Shown here: positions 12,701 through 27,000 of the stretch, one piece after another
How positions within the stretch are numbered: the first letter of the stretch is position 1
Layout of the letters: every line of letters begins with the position of its first letter
Assembly (NCBI GenBank): GCA_964035545.1
Contig: OZ037771.1
Location: 1,550,001-1,614,000 of the forward strand
DNA: 64,000 bases
Direction of reading: 5' to 3'
DNA from: Bugula neritina
Lineage: Eukaryota; Bryozoa; Gymnolaemata; Cheilostomatida; Bugulidae
Made by a program: the position numbers and the translations under genes
The notes under the pieces: generated by a model
What the model was told of the DNA's origin: nothing
The model's input: the letters and a program-made list of their open reading frames with translations, nothing else
The model's database searches: none

Positions 12701-15700
12701 CAGCAACTAAACAGAACAACATCCTTCTGATAATCACAAATCTATCGGACATTAAACTGCAATAAACACAGCTTTGAAGTGATAATTTCAAGGTTTACAT
12801 AAGTTTTACACAATGCTTGATTTTATATCAATCAGCTTAGCTGATGGTTCAGGAACTTCGGCCAGAGGGAAATGTATGGTAATCTTAGATAACAGTGGAG
12901 ATCAAAGGCGGTGTTAGTTCAGATCTCCTGGTAACCTAGGAGGATCACGACTAATGGACTAATGGCCGTACAGTACAGCAGCTTTAAGCTGCAGCATATT
13001 GAAACAATCTGACCAGATAATGTACGTCTGCAGGTGCAGACGTCAAACAGAGTTCAGCAGACCCCACACTGAGTTTGACTCTTCCACACGCAACACTTCC
13101 ACATTCAACACTTCTACACTCAACGCTTCCGCATTCAACACTTCCGCATTCAACACTTCTACATTCAACACTTCTACATTCAACACTTCTACACTCGACA
13201 CTTCCACATTCAACACTTCTACACTCAACACTTCCACATTCAACACTTCTACACTCAACGCTTCTACATTCAACACTTCTACATTCAACACTTCTACATT
13301 TAACACTTCTACATTTAACACTTGGTTGAAAAATTACAGGAATTGAAAACAAGCAAAAAATGTAGTAGACAGACTATAACAGTGAATAAGAACATGTGTA
13401 TGAATTCCTAAGATTTAAAGAGCCACAGAAAATAAACAACTCTACAACAGGAACAGGAAGTTCTGAAGTTGTCCCTCATGTTACAAAAAATTCACTAATA
13501 GTTGGAAACTGTCCGTCCCAGTCATAGCTTCAGTCACTAAACTGTCAATGTTGACAACTAGTAGAACAGTATAATGTAAGGAACTCACTGATTGGCTCAT
13601 AGATGTTTTCCATTTCCCGTGCGCTGTTACTATTGCTAGGCTGCACTCCCTCTAAATCCTCGTAGTGATTAGCTGCCTCTCCTTCTGCTAGCTGCTGACG
13701 TAGAATCTAAAATAAACAAAGTAAATAATATTGTAATACACAACGATACTATAATCTATAGAATGCAGTACCATATATCAAATATAGTTACACTATATAG
13801 CAAATAATATATAAAATATAAAACAAAATTTAATATACAAAATATGATTTAATTTGCCAGAGATTGAACATAGAAGAATAGAGTATAAATAAGCTAGTAC
13901 TACTACCACACAAAGTCCAATAGAGTGAATGTACTGTGACTAGACTGTTTCTGCTGTCTCACAGAGTATAATGAATACTGTATATGCAGGCTACTAGACT
14001 ATAAAGGGATATAATACAGACTATTACATAACATGAGTTATCACTTACAGCATTTCCTTCTACTTATTGCTAAGCCTTTCACACAAACAATAATCCTAAA
14101 TCCTTACATTGGTCTACACTGTAGCCTGTGACCTAACCTAACTGTAGCCTATGACCTAACTACTCTGTAGCCTGTGAACTAACTACTCTGTAGCCTGTGA
14201 ACTAACTACCCTGTAGCCTGTGAACTAAGCTCACTGTAGCCTGTGAACTAACCTAACTGTAGCCTGTGAACTAACTACTCTGTAGCCTGTGAACTAACCT
14301 AACTGTAGCCTGTGAACTAACTTAACTGTAGCCTGAGGAGCATCAATACTAATGAGGGTAACCAGGTAACCCTACCTGACAACTATTAGTGTGACAATTT
14401 GTTTGTTTGTCCTACTCTGTTTTGTTTCCATACTGTTAACCCCACTTTCATTCTCAACTAATTACAGAGCAGACTGTAGAAGTACCAGCAGACTGCAGGC
14501 AGCAATATGAGACTAAGTGCTGCCTCACAACATCCAATAGCATATCATTTATATTTACATTGTAATTTAAGGAGAAATAATCAATAGGGGTGAATTCCTG
14601 AGTAACCCTAATGGTTACCACCTATTCACAAATATTTCAATAATATAAACAGGGTAATTAAAACAACTTATCTAGAAATTGAATTAGCGATATTACAGTT
14701 CATGACACCATGAATACCATCTTATCAGCAGTCAGCGTTTCAGGAATTCGCTGTGAAAATTCATTTCAATAAATCATTTTCCATTACATTATCTACTTAT
14801 TGATTTTCTTAGCAGTGGACAATCAAGTCGGGAGTTATCTGCCTACAGTGTCTGGAGTTGTGTTCCCCAAGGAAGTAGTTACAATGATCTCTCACCTGTT
14901 TGCTGAGATGCAGATGCTGCGAATAAGGTTGGTAGCCAGAGGGCACGTTGGGAGTAACGCTGTCGGCAGCGCGGTCTCCATGATAGAAGCCACGGGAGCC
15001 GCCGTCAGCCCTGGCAGGATACGCTGACTCCACAGGGACATCAAACACCGGAGAGTCCATCCGTTCAGTGGGGGGAGTGAAGACATCATTGGAGACATAG
15101 CTCGATGTTGAGGATGATGTCATAATGGCCAACTTAGGCCTTGGTCCACCACTGAATGTCTCCGCCTTAGCGATTCTGGCGCCGCTAGAAGAACTAAGGC
15201 TAGGCGAGTTTCTAGACTGTGATTGGTCGGTAGGAGAGAGCTGCATTGGGCTGGTCTGTGCGTCGGTGTAATTAACAGGCGGTTTGGCCGAACAGTCTTC
15301 TATCTGAATAAACTTGGCTATGTGTACTACTTGAGTAGCAGACCTATCGGAGCGTGACGCCATCTGATCCTCGCTCACACTTCCTGTTTCAGGGCCTACA
15401 GATTCTACCTCCTCCATCAGCGATCCATTTTCCTGCTTCAACCGCGCATTCGCCAACGCCTGGTGTATAGCCGGCTGATCGAACATACCCACAATGCTTT
15501 TAACCGACCTGCCCTTCTCACTTATGACCTCATTTCCCTCGCGAGGAGAACTCTCGCCATGCGACTGGTGGGGTTGGGGGTTACCAGACGATATTTTACC
15601 TCCTCCTCCGCCACCGGTTGCTGCCTTCTTGTTACTCTGCAACCTCCTTTTGACACTCTCCACCCTGCGCACCTTCGGCGCGATGCTCTGCTTGTTAGTC

Positions 15701-18700
15701 ACCGGGGCAGAGAAGGAAGCCTGTCGGGAAACCCGACTGCTGCTGTTTGGAGTTATCATTCCTTGTGGAATATAGGAGTGAGGGGGAAAGACTTTGCGAT
15801 GTTTGTAGAAGTTTTCCTTGTCCATTTGTTCGGTGTGCTTGTGTTGAGGGGGCAGGGGGTCTGGAGTCAGGGAGGACGCATTGTGACCTGAAGGTTTATA
15901 ATTCACCTGGGAAGGTCTGTGCATTCTGGCATCACCTCTGGCAGCGGTCATAGGCTGACAACCATTAGAGATTGGCACCTGCAAACATGTTGAATCAATT
16001 ACATTATTTCAAAAATCTAGTAATTTGAATAAAATGTAAGGTTAGAATAATCTAGACTATACACAAAGTCTTCAATATTCTCTAAGCGAGGTGCTGTATG
16101 CCACGAATCAGCATTCCTCGCCTATTTAGGTCATTGTAGAAAAGCATAACTCCATTTGATAACTCAAGTTCAAATTACAACCATGGTCTGGAAACACAAC
16201 GTTCAGCAACTTAGATTTCCAATCTCAATTTGGTATTCTATTTCATAAACACACAATTTTCAACTGTGAAAATATATAAAACTGCACAGCCTTTACTTAA
16301 CCTTCTTCATTATAGACTTAAAACTGATGTAATTTTAGTCCAAAGTGCAGACTGCAATATTATCTATCAAGTCTTGCAGCTATATGTCAGTATACAGAAG
16401 TTCTAGGCATAGCTCAACTTAGCTAAATTTACAAAGGTCAACATTTCAGTATCTACAAAAACTACTTTCCCCACTGCATAGGAAATAAATAATCTACAGA
16501 AATTATAGGAATGTATGTTAGTGACAAAAGAGTTGGTAATTAAGTAGTGAGTGAGTGAGTGAGTGAGTGAGTGAGTGAGTGAGTGAGTGAGTGAGTGATA
16601 CAGTGAGTGAGTGAGTGAGTGAGTGAGTGAGTGATACAGTGAGTGAGTGATACAGTGAGTGTGAGTGAGTGAGTGTGTAGTGAGTGAGTGAGTGATACAG
16701 TGAGTGAGTGATACAGTGAGTGTGAGTGAGTGAGTGTGTAGTGAGTGACTGAGTGAGTGAGTGAGTGAGTGAGTGAGTGAGTGAGTGAGTCTGAATACAG
16801 CTACTCTACTGCCCCACACGAGGCCAACTTAAAATATGGATGGCTTCAAAAAGTTCTCAAACAATACAAATTGTACGTCATATACAGTACTCGTGAAACT
16901 GAAAACTGCAGTTTGAGTTTAAAATGAAGATTTGTCTCCCCAACACTGATCTCTAATAGCAGTCCTCGTATCTCAATATTTACCAAGATTCAACTACAAC
17001 AGAGATCTCTAGAAACACCTATAAGACTCAAAAAGTATGCTAATTTATAGTATAAAACAACTGGTATACCATTACTTCATTATTGTAAATTTGGGTTTCA
17101 TTCTCAATAAACTGGTGACAGCAAAAGAAAAAGATTTTCTGCAGCCGAAACAAATAAAGTTTGATGGTAATACCTGTACAGATGGCACAAAGGATAATAT
17201 TGTAGAACTTCTTCAAGGGAGTCAACAGTCATCCAGACTATGAGAAATCGAATTTATAGGCAATACAGAGATAAGTGAATAGGAATAAAGAGAAGACCTC
17301 CTTATGAGACAAGCAGCCTATTGATTGCAAGTGAACATGACAAATAAATCGATTAGAACGTGAAACTCAACACCAAAGCATAAATACTTTCATGCAGTGA
17401 AGTTACAAAAAGCCATTGTTGTTTAACCTAATAGAAAACAAACTTTAGCTTTAGTTCCTTTCACTACATGCTGAGTGCATCTATAAAAGCCGTATAGTTT
17501 ATCAACTATATAAACAATCAACAAATAAAAGTATGTTTGTAGGAATGTGCCCCCAGGCTTTGCATGACTAATACAGGCCTAAATAGTTGTCTTTCTCTTT
17601 TTCCGTAAATCAAATTTTGGTTTATAATTAATGCACAATAATAAATGTAAAAAAATACAAAATTCGTGACTATGTTAGTATAAAAAATCAATAAAATATT
17701 TGGCCAGTACGGGGCTCGAACCCGCGACATTCGCGTTATTAGCACGACGCTCTAACCAACTGAGCTAACCGGCCACGATGTTAGAATGCTCCCTAACCAT
17801 TATTAGGACCATTAACACACACAGTACCCTGTAACCCATTTCGTTTACATTGTGATGATTTAATATCATTTTCATGAACTCTGCACTTTTTTTATTAACT
17901 AGAATTGGTTTGTTTAGTTTTCAAAAATTGTTTTTAAATACTCTATTTTTAGCAAGAGCTACATCTTGTCTTGATAGCAATGCTTTTTAAGAAGTGTCCT
18001 GCTGTAGACAGAACTTTACAAGGTATTAGCCAAGCCAATTAAACAACAGAATCAATTCTGTCACATTATGTGCAAATTTTGATGTTTCATTTCTTATTTT
18101 AAAATAATTCAGCTACATTGCATTTGCTATATCCATACCATATGCATGTTAGAACAGAAAGCTCTGAAACTATTGCATGTAGCACCATCTTGTTGAGATC
18201 TCTGAGTAGTTTTGAATACAGTATGTTAGATAAGGTGCTTTATTAAGTTAAATTCCCAAACTGACTTTGTTATAATCCACTGACCATAAAACATCTTTTC
18301 AACGTAATTCATAATATCAGCAAAGAAAATCTCTACGGCCAAGTCAGTTTGTGATAATAAAACCTTCTATTGCACGAGTGATCACAATTTTAAAAGTTAA
18401 TTCCTATCATTATTTTTACCAACTGAATTAATGCAGTTACACCTATTGAATTGGCATAATTGATTCTGATCACGTTTGCAACACCTCTTCTAATTCATCC
18501 ACAGGTAATATCTATTACCAGTGCAGTTGTTTCAACTCTGTCACAATCAGTGACAGGCAAAGTTGAAAGGTGTGTTTATGTTAAGATCAGCTAACACACG
18601 TAAGATTGACAAATAGTTGAGAAGTTGATGACATGAGCTGGAATGTGGCCAAATTTCATATAATACTAGAGTGTCAGTGTAGATAGGTAGCTAGTAGATA

Positions 18701-21050
18701 GTCCTTCTCTGAGAGGGAGGAGCTACCCCTCTCAGAGGGAGGAGCTACCCCTCTCAGAGGGAGGAGCTAACTCTACAAGAGGTTAGAGTCGGAAATATGC
18801 TGACTCTCTACACCAAATTAACATCTTCCCTGTTGGTGGTATTGTGACTTCAGCTAGTAAGTGAGGCAAAGCTTTGCGAAGATATAATAAAGAAAGTGTA
18901 GACAGGAAAACACAACCCAAACAACAAACAGACAAAAACAGAACATAAAGGAAGAAAAAGTGTCAATATAACTAAACAAAAATTAATCCAATAGGGAACA
19001 CAACTCCACTAAAACAATTATAATCAAAAACAGAATAGCTTTGAGTGAAGATAAAGCTTATAGCAGTCACAGGCTGTACTTGCAATATATATTTTGTTAA
19101 AGTGTCGATTAAAACTGAGAGGCCCTTAAGGTGGTAGAAGCAGAGAAACTGTTAGCTGAAATAATGAGTATTTTGTTTATCTGGTCAGAGAGAAAGACTG
19201 AAGGGCCTAAAGTATAGCTAGTACAAGATCACTCCATCAGCATATCTCAGTATCAGTAACTCACAACAATAAATAGAATGTATAACCAGTTGATCTACTA
19301 GCTACTCAAGGAATCTATGTCATTGAGGGCAAAGGGCAGCTGCCTCACATCAGTTTACAACTTCTACTGCAGGTAGAAAAGCTATAACCTACAGTCCAAC
19401 ACTGAGAGCTGTATAAGCAAGGTGATACACAGACCACACACACAGGCACCATGAGTAAGTTAATGAACCTTATCGCTATTTCAGCCATAAAATAAGATCT
19501 AAATCACCACATAAACATAAGCACTTCTCACCTCAGGGGGCCTGTGGTATTGTAGACTGGTACGCTGGTTCCTGCTCATGTCAAAGTGCAAGTTGGCTGC
19601 AGAACTGTAAGAGACAGGGGAAGAGAAATCCGAAGTATGCCCATTGGTAGACACAAAACCGAATGCATCTATGATGCCACCTTCCATTGATGGAGGTCGA
19701 CTGAGCTCCCTCTGAGACATTGAACGCCTGTGAGCACCTGCAAAGCGTGTCACTTCATCATACCGTGTCATGGAGAGCAGGTGCTATGCAAACATGCAGG
19801 TTAAGCGAGAAAAATGCAGAATTTGATTTCTAAACTACTACTGGCTGGTAACTGTACAAATTGGAAAGAATTTTAACTCTATTGCCTACAAATTCAACTA
19901 TAATAGATGCAGGAATGCAGCTGAAAATATGGCAGGTATAGACGTAGTCATAAACCAACTGCGTGCAGCTATAATATCTCTTTAACTAGAGAATTTTGAA
20001 TGCCTGAAAACTGGTGATTTCATGCAAGTCAGTTGCAGGTAAACTTTTCTACTGCAGGTAAAAGCTCCTGGAACTTTTGTTTATATTTACAAGACATGGA
20101 AATTTGTACATAAACAAACAGTACCTAGGTTTTCAGGAAAAGTATTAGACAGGTGTACATCTCTGTAGAAAGGAGGTTGGTTTAATCCACCATCAATACT
20201 TTGAGCGTGAGGTAACCTGAGAGGTGATCCACCAATTCTACAACGAGAGAACACAGTCTATAAGGAATAATATAGTATATAACCATGTTCCATGCAAATA
20301 CTATAGCCTCAGATCTCTGTAGTTTCAAAAGAGTACACTCTCGGTACAAGATGTTAGTTTCGTATCCAACTGGTGCTAATATGATGAAGGACACATCATC
20401 AAGGTCAAGGATAACGTGCAATTCTGTGCTATTTTTGGATAAATGTAAATTTCCATTTCACCTTGACCTACACTGTGGCTTATGGCTGAGATATAGGAAG
20501 GGAAACACAACTTCTGTTCCAAAGACAATGAAAGACTGTCATAAACATCAGCTTAAAGCTCTGGCCACACGATCGTGAGAATGACACGAAACTCGTGTGA
20601 CGATTATTCGTGAGTTATCTTTTCGTATTGACCAGCCACATGATCGTTTAAATGAAAAGCCATTATGCCGAGATTGGTACCACAAGTTTATATAAGTTAT
20701 AAAGGAAAAATTTTGCCATTTTTGTTATTTTTTTGGTATCTTATGTGTACATTTTTTTAGTTTTGTTTATTGGTAAAGTTTTTAAAAACATTTTTTACAT
20801 ATATAAAATTAAAAAAAATTAAAACTCACTCATGCACGTAAATACAAAGCTATAAAGTTTAAGCTTCGCTGTGATTACCATGTGAATATGAATTGAATAA
20901 TGCTTGCAATAGCTATTTTACGCAAAATACTTTACAGTTGCTATAAATGTAAGACTAGTAAATTGGATGCAAATAGGCATAGTAATACTACTCAATTTAT
21001 GCTATTTTTGAAATTTGTAGTAATTATTTGGCGTGCATAATATATATATA

Positions 21051-21098
<48 letters not shown>

Positions 21099-24000
21099 CT
21101 TAATATATACCACTTTGATGGCAACAAGTCGTTTTTATTAGTCCGTGAATGAGTCTTGCACGAGATACAAGCAGCAGAACATTGCCAAATAGAGAAACTT
21201 AGTAGAAATGAAATAATCACTGTTGCTAAAATTCTATTGACCAATCAAATGGTACTTATCGTCGATTGTGATTTTTCGTCCATCGTCATCGTTGTGCACA
21301 CCCAACGATGACGATTTCGTTTGAATTCCCTCAAATTTTCTCGTACGAATGTTTTTTCGTGTCAAATAGACGATTTCGTGTCATTCTCACGATCGTGTGG
21401 CCAGAGCTTAAGTCTAGAAAAACTAATTAATACAAAAATTGCTCAAAGGAAGGCCACTATTTGTTGAGAGATACAAGTAGGGGGGATATTTCTTCAAGTC
21501 AATACAGTACCTCCAAAAGTTAAAAGTTGTAATTACTGATAGAGCCATAGTTGTGAGCAGGGAGGTGGTTATGGTAATCAACGCACTCCCATCAATGCCA
21601 ATAAACTTTTTAATGAGTGATATTTTGACAGAAGATGTTATCAACTCGTCAAAAAGTTAATGGTATGCGAGACCAAGTGGGCCTGCAGCTTACTTCAGTG
21701 ATGAACTAAGCAATACACATGATCTATAGCGCATTACCTTTTCTAATCATATGAATGAGCACACATCACGAAAACTTGGCAATTAGATGACAGAAATTAT
21801 ATAAACTAAGATATCATTGAACTCTGGCTGCAGTTCTACAGCCAATAACCTTAACTATCCACTCACTCCACACTAGGGGGGGGGGGGGGGCAGTCAACCT
21901 GTTCTTCAAATCAAGCTAATAATAGTACAGTAGTCTGGGCTTTTTGAGTTTGAAATAAGCTCCAACTCTAAACTGGAGAATCCCAAACTATTGCACTCAG
22001 TCACTCCCAACTCCACGCTGCCTGTAGAACTATTCGTGTTCCTAAGTTACCTAATTGGGGGGCTTCCTTGAACCCCCAATCTTCAGGGTTTTATAATAAA
22101 CGGCTACAATTATTAACCTTAAAAAATAATCCCCAAGGCGCATCCTGTTAAAGAGGAAATGGGAATGTACACCGACCACAAAATGAATCACCTCAGTGGC
22201 TGCTTATTGGTGTTAATACCATTTAATCTGCCAGAATTCAAGTTGCCTCAGTCCGGGCTGGTAAACATATTTAATGAAATTACCAAGGACAACAAAGCTG
22301 TAAGCAGTAAACACAATAATAATAAAAAGGTTAGGAGGCAAAACAAAGTGTTATCGCTTCACAATGACGGTTTAATTACACATTTTATCAATAAACTCTG
22401 TACTGACATACACATAAATAAATGGATGCAACAAAATAAAGTTTAGTGCCTACTGTAAGCCATAAACTAATATTATGAAATAGTAATAATATAATAAATG
22501 CTGAAAGATGGAGAAGATTACAAACTTGCGGGAACAAGCCAGCTACTGGATGAAAAGCAATCAAACCCTACCCACAGCTTAACCATCTTGAAATAATTGC
22601 AATCTCATTTTTATGGGCCATTAAAAGAGCTTCATTAACTTTCAACAATTAATATTAATCTTTACCAGATAGCAAATAATTAAATTTATTAGAAAGAATT
22701 TAAATTCTCCTTGCATCAAGCTAATTTGCAATAAACTTTATGTAGCAATAAGCTTTGCTAGACAATTACGTTCTTTTCATCTTGGTGGAAGCAAAGAAAA
22801 ACTGGGGCTATGCAATAAGCTGAAACATCTATTAACTAAATTGATAACATTCTAAGAATTTGTAGTTGAACTGAAAGGATTAATCAAAACAAGCCAGTGT
22901 GAAAGGGGATGGGTGGATGAAGGGCAGGGCTTGTGCCCTTGTCAATATAACAACATGGCTCAAGCCTGTCTCTACCACAACAGGTCATGTGACCTTTGTC
23001 CTGGACCACAGCTACTTCCTCATTGGCTACATTCTATTAATTGCACTTTGTAACTACTTTTCTGTTCAAAACTTCAACATTCCATATTTCTTAATTAATA
23101 AGTTACTAGCACAACTAAAAAATTGCTGAAGTTGATTGTCATTACATGAAGGTGCCTGCCTAGTTAGAAGTGAGCATTAAGTATAGCTAGCAGATTTGTA
23201 GGATTACGCTTTAAACTTTACTAACAAATGAAGAGTAAAACTATTACTATAAGTTGTACCTGGTGCTGCTGGCACTAACTTCTCTCAGTTTTTATGTAAT
23301 AAAACGAACACAAATACCAGTAAGAGGTAAAAGCCATTTCAACAACTGCAACTAGTGCAAACCTGTCATGTCTACACATTGAAACACACAAGTCAATGAG
23401 GAAGACGCCTATTAAAACTGATTTATGAACTAAACGTTTGCCAATACATAAAATTATGCAAAAAAACTGGCGGATTTCACAATGGAACACCTTTATAAAT
23501 TAAACCATTAGTTGGATACTGAAAGGGATAGAAGTTAGACAGTATAGGCGTTGGTTTAACATAGTTTGGTGTAAGAGTGCGGCTGTTTATGTACCATGGC
23601 TGCACAGGGTATAAGGCTCTAGTTGTCATGTGTGTATATGTGAATTTGAAGTTACCAGAATCTCTCTAAGGTATTAGCCTACTTTTTACAGAGATGAAGC
23701 ACTAGATTAGAATACCACCTTAGATTATCTCTTAGGAGTCATCTGCACACTAGTTGCAGAGATTAATGACAGTAACAAGGCTTGTGATAATTAAAAGCAC
23801 TAAATCTAAAACAATAGCTCAGGTTTCTAACCATTTAGTCTTATAAAGTATAGCCGATATTCTAGAAATAAATTTATAAGGACGAAACATCAACTCCTCT
23901 AGATCTGACCTCTAAGATAAACATCACCATAATCACTAGTCCAGCACAGAATGTAGAACACGACTGTTTTCATGAACTCCACAAATATTCGCTAGAAAAA

Positions 24001-27000
24001 AGATCCTGCAGCAAGATGTAGTCAAAAAGACCTTGTAATCTGCAGCAGACCGGGTCATGTGATGTAAAAGTTGACCTCTGTTACTGGCCATTCAACTTGA
24101 CCACAGAAACAAAGAGAAGAACTCCTTGCTAGTTTAACGCAGGTGTTTGATCTCAGAAGCCTAGCTAAAAATTCCACACTAGCTAGTAAAAACAATTTGT
24201 GTAAACAACTGGTAAAGGCATTCATGGATTGGCAAAGTCATTCATTAAACCATTGGAATATTTTCATTCCAAACTTGAACATAATGTAACAATTGAGTTT
24301 ATATCAACATTAAAGTATCACATATTCTACTAACAGAAAAACCTGTTTACTTTTCTAGCAAGCATCATTCAAAATTGTTGTGGGTCAACTGATGCTGTAG
24401 TAGTTACTTAAAAAGAACAGTTGAAACCTACGCAGAAGAAAGGGGGGACTACACTGCAGGATATGAACAATGCTGGTACGGTGGTAAAAAATGTTCAGAA
24501 TTCCTTCAAGTCAGTTCAAGCTGGACAAACAACGTATACGTAATTCCAGTATAAGAAAAGTGTTGCATGGGCTATAAGAATGTGCTACAAGAAGTCTACT
24601 GTCTTCAAAAGTGCATTTTTATGCAAAAAAACAAGAGATTTATAATGTTTAAGCGAAGCCACAAAATATCTTTTACTTCCGAAACAGTTCCATTCATTTC
24701 CTCATGTTTATTAAGCTCCTAATAATTCCTGTGTTGACAAGAAAAACAATTTCTACAAAAACATTTAGTCACCATTTTGCTGAAATAAATTTTAGAATAG
24801 ATAAGATAATTTGGACTAAACTAAATCTTTAGTTTTCACTAAAAAAGCACTGATATTTTAAATCCACCCATATTATGGGTACAGTAGATTATTGATTTCG
24901 AAGTTGTCCTCTCTCCTTAAGTTATTTTAGAAAAACACCTGAGCAAAACAAAGGCCACAGGGTTTTTAGCAGCAAACTAAAGTTTTTGCAATCTTTTGTG
25001 AACCAATTAGATGCTAGAACTAAATTCTAAGTATATAGAGTAAGTACTAAGTATATAGAGTAAGTACTAAGTATATATAGTAAGTACTAAGTATATACAG
25101 TAAGTACTAAGTATATATAGTAAGTACTAAGTATATACAGTAAGTACTAAGTATATACAGTAAGTACTAAGTATATACAGTAAGTACTAAGTATTTATAG
25201 TAAGTACTAAGTATATAGAGTATGAAACTACTAGTTAGGAACTACCACTGCACTATACTTACACGCTAGCCTATCATAAACACACACCACGATCTCTACC
25301 CTTTAACCACTAGCAGAGTAGATCTGCAGAACTGATTGATGAGATGACAGCCAGGACTAATTTACATGCTGATACTCCACTGACAAGCTGACCACACTAC
25401 TAAATTAATTAATAGTTACAAAAATAAACCCGGAGAGTCAAACTAATCCACGCTGGAAGCAACTCATCTTCCCAGTTCTAAAGATAGTACTTCACCTAGC
25501 AAGATAGAAGTTGCTAGAACATTGCTACCTGTTGCCCTCAACAATGAGCTCTGTTAAATGTTGGGACTTGTTTTTGTTTCTTACACAGCAAAGATGCTGT
25601 TTCTTGTGTAGCCTAGGTTCAAAATTGTTAATTTAAAGTTTGGGTTTAAAACAGAGTCTATTGAAACCTCAAGTAGTCATCTTATTTGAAAATCATAAGC
25701 AAGAACTGTGATGTTATTCTGTACTAGCTTAGTCAGACTACACTGGCATCTCCTCAGTCAAGACGTCAGTGAGGTGTTTTACAGGTGTCAGTCAGGTGTG
25801 AGCTAAGTGAATGCTGTTCACAAATGTGACATAAACATCAAAATCCGGCAAATAATCAAATAATAAAAAGGCCAACTCATCAATTCACAGGTGAAACAAA
25901 TAGGCAACTAAGTGATGGTAGACAATCTGTGTTTAGTGTATGTGAACTATTGGAACATGTGTCGCTATGATAAGGTACAAGAGACTGAGCTAAGGAATAG
26001 TTGGCTAGATAAGAATATGTAAACAAATGTTGGACCCTCGACAACAGCAATTAAACCTATTAAACGATAAAAATAAAAGCTAGCAGAGATAAGAAAGGAA
26101 TGCAATTTCTATGCTTGAACCCAAGTGGGAAGGTACAGCATAGCATTGAACTATAACTTCATTGCTGTATAGCAGCTGAGAAAATGTAGAGCAATAAACC
26201 AAAGGCAGTTGATTAACAAGCTTTTACAGCTCTTAGTCGTGATAATAAACAAAAACGTTCATTTTCATGATTTGCATATATTGAAATAAAACTTATTATT
26301 ACAGCAGCAGTTGATGATTTTATTTTTTACATCTACATAAAACATCTAACTTTCCCTTCCGAACATAATTTTTATATTTTTTACATGCAGACTGCTAATG
26401 AGATAAACAATTATGATAGATCCCCAGTCACCCTATTATTTCCTACTAATCTTCTAACAAACGGATTAAACATACTGAGGCCTAATTAATTCCCCTAATC
26501 CCAAGTGGCAGTAAATTAACTACAAGTAAAGAGATTAATATACCTTACATAATAGAATGAGCACCTGCTGTGGTGAAGGAATAGCCTAGCCTTTTAAATA
26601 CTGGTGGTAATAGTAGCAGACTAAGGTGAGAATTTGCATCAACCAGTTCATCACACCAATAACTGAGTGCATTTCTATTATCACAAGGCTAAGGGACTAG
26701 ACGGAAGGATTTACTGTAATACATAGGCATCGCAGTTGGTGCAATACCAGGGTTTAGCACAGCCAATGAAAATTCTGGTGTTATTTACTGCGCATCATCA
26801 GCTGAAATTTAACTTTATGACTAATTTTATGTGTTGGAGAATTATGTTGAGGGTAAAATGTGTCGGTTTAAAAATTTCAATACCATTTCAAACATTTTAG
26901 GAACAGAAACTTCATTTCTCACCCCACTACCAGTGAACATATCCTTGAAGGTTTCACATCTGCTAGGAACACCTTCAGTATACAGCTTCAATGTGCCTCA

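Noticed and set aside
12043-13352. Several 90-210-codon frames on both strands
   Set aside because: They arise from the 17-bp and 15-bp arrays in introns 6 and 7. The true exon at 12218-12109 uses only a short part of one frame.
15463-15953. Plus-strand frames opposite exon 5 of the large gene
   Set aside because: They are shadows of the GC-rich minus-strand coding exon, which is supported by splice phase on both sides.
22159-22446. 95-codon plus-strand frame in intron 2
   Set aside because: Asn/Lys/Ile-rich content expected of AT-rich noncoding DNA, with no splice signals or similarity.
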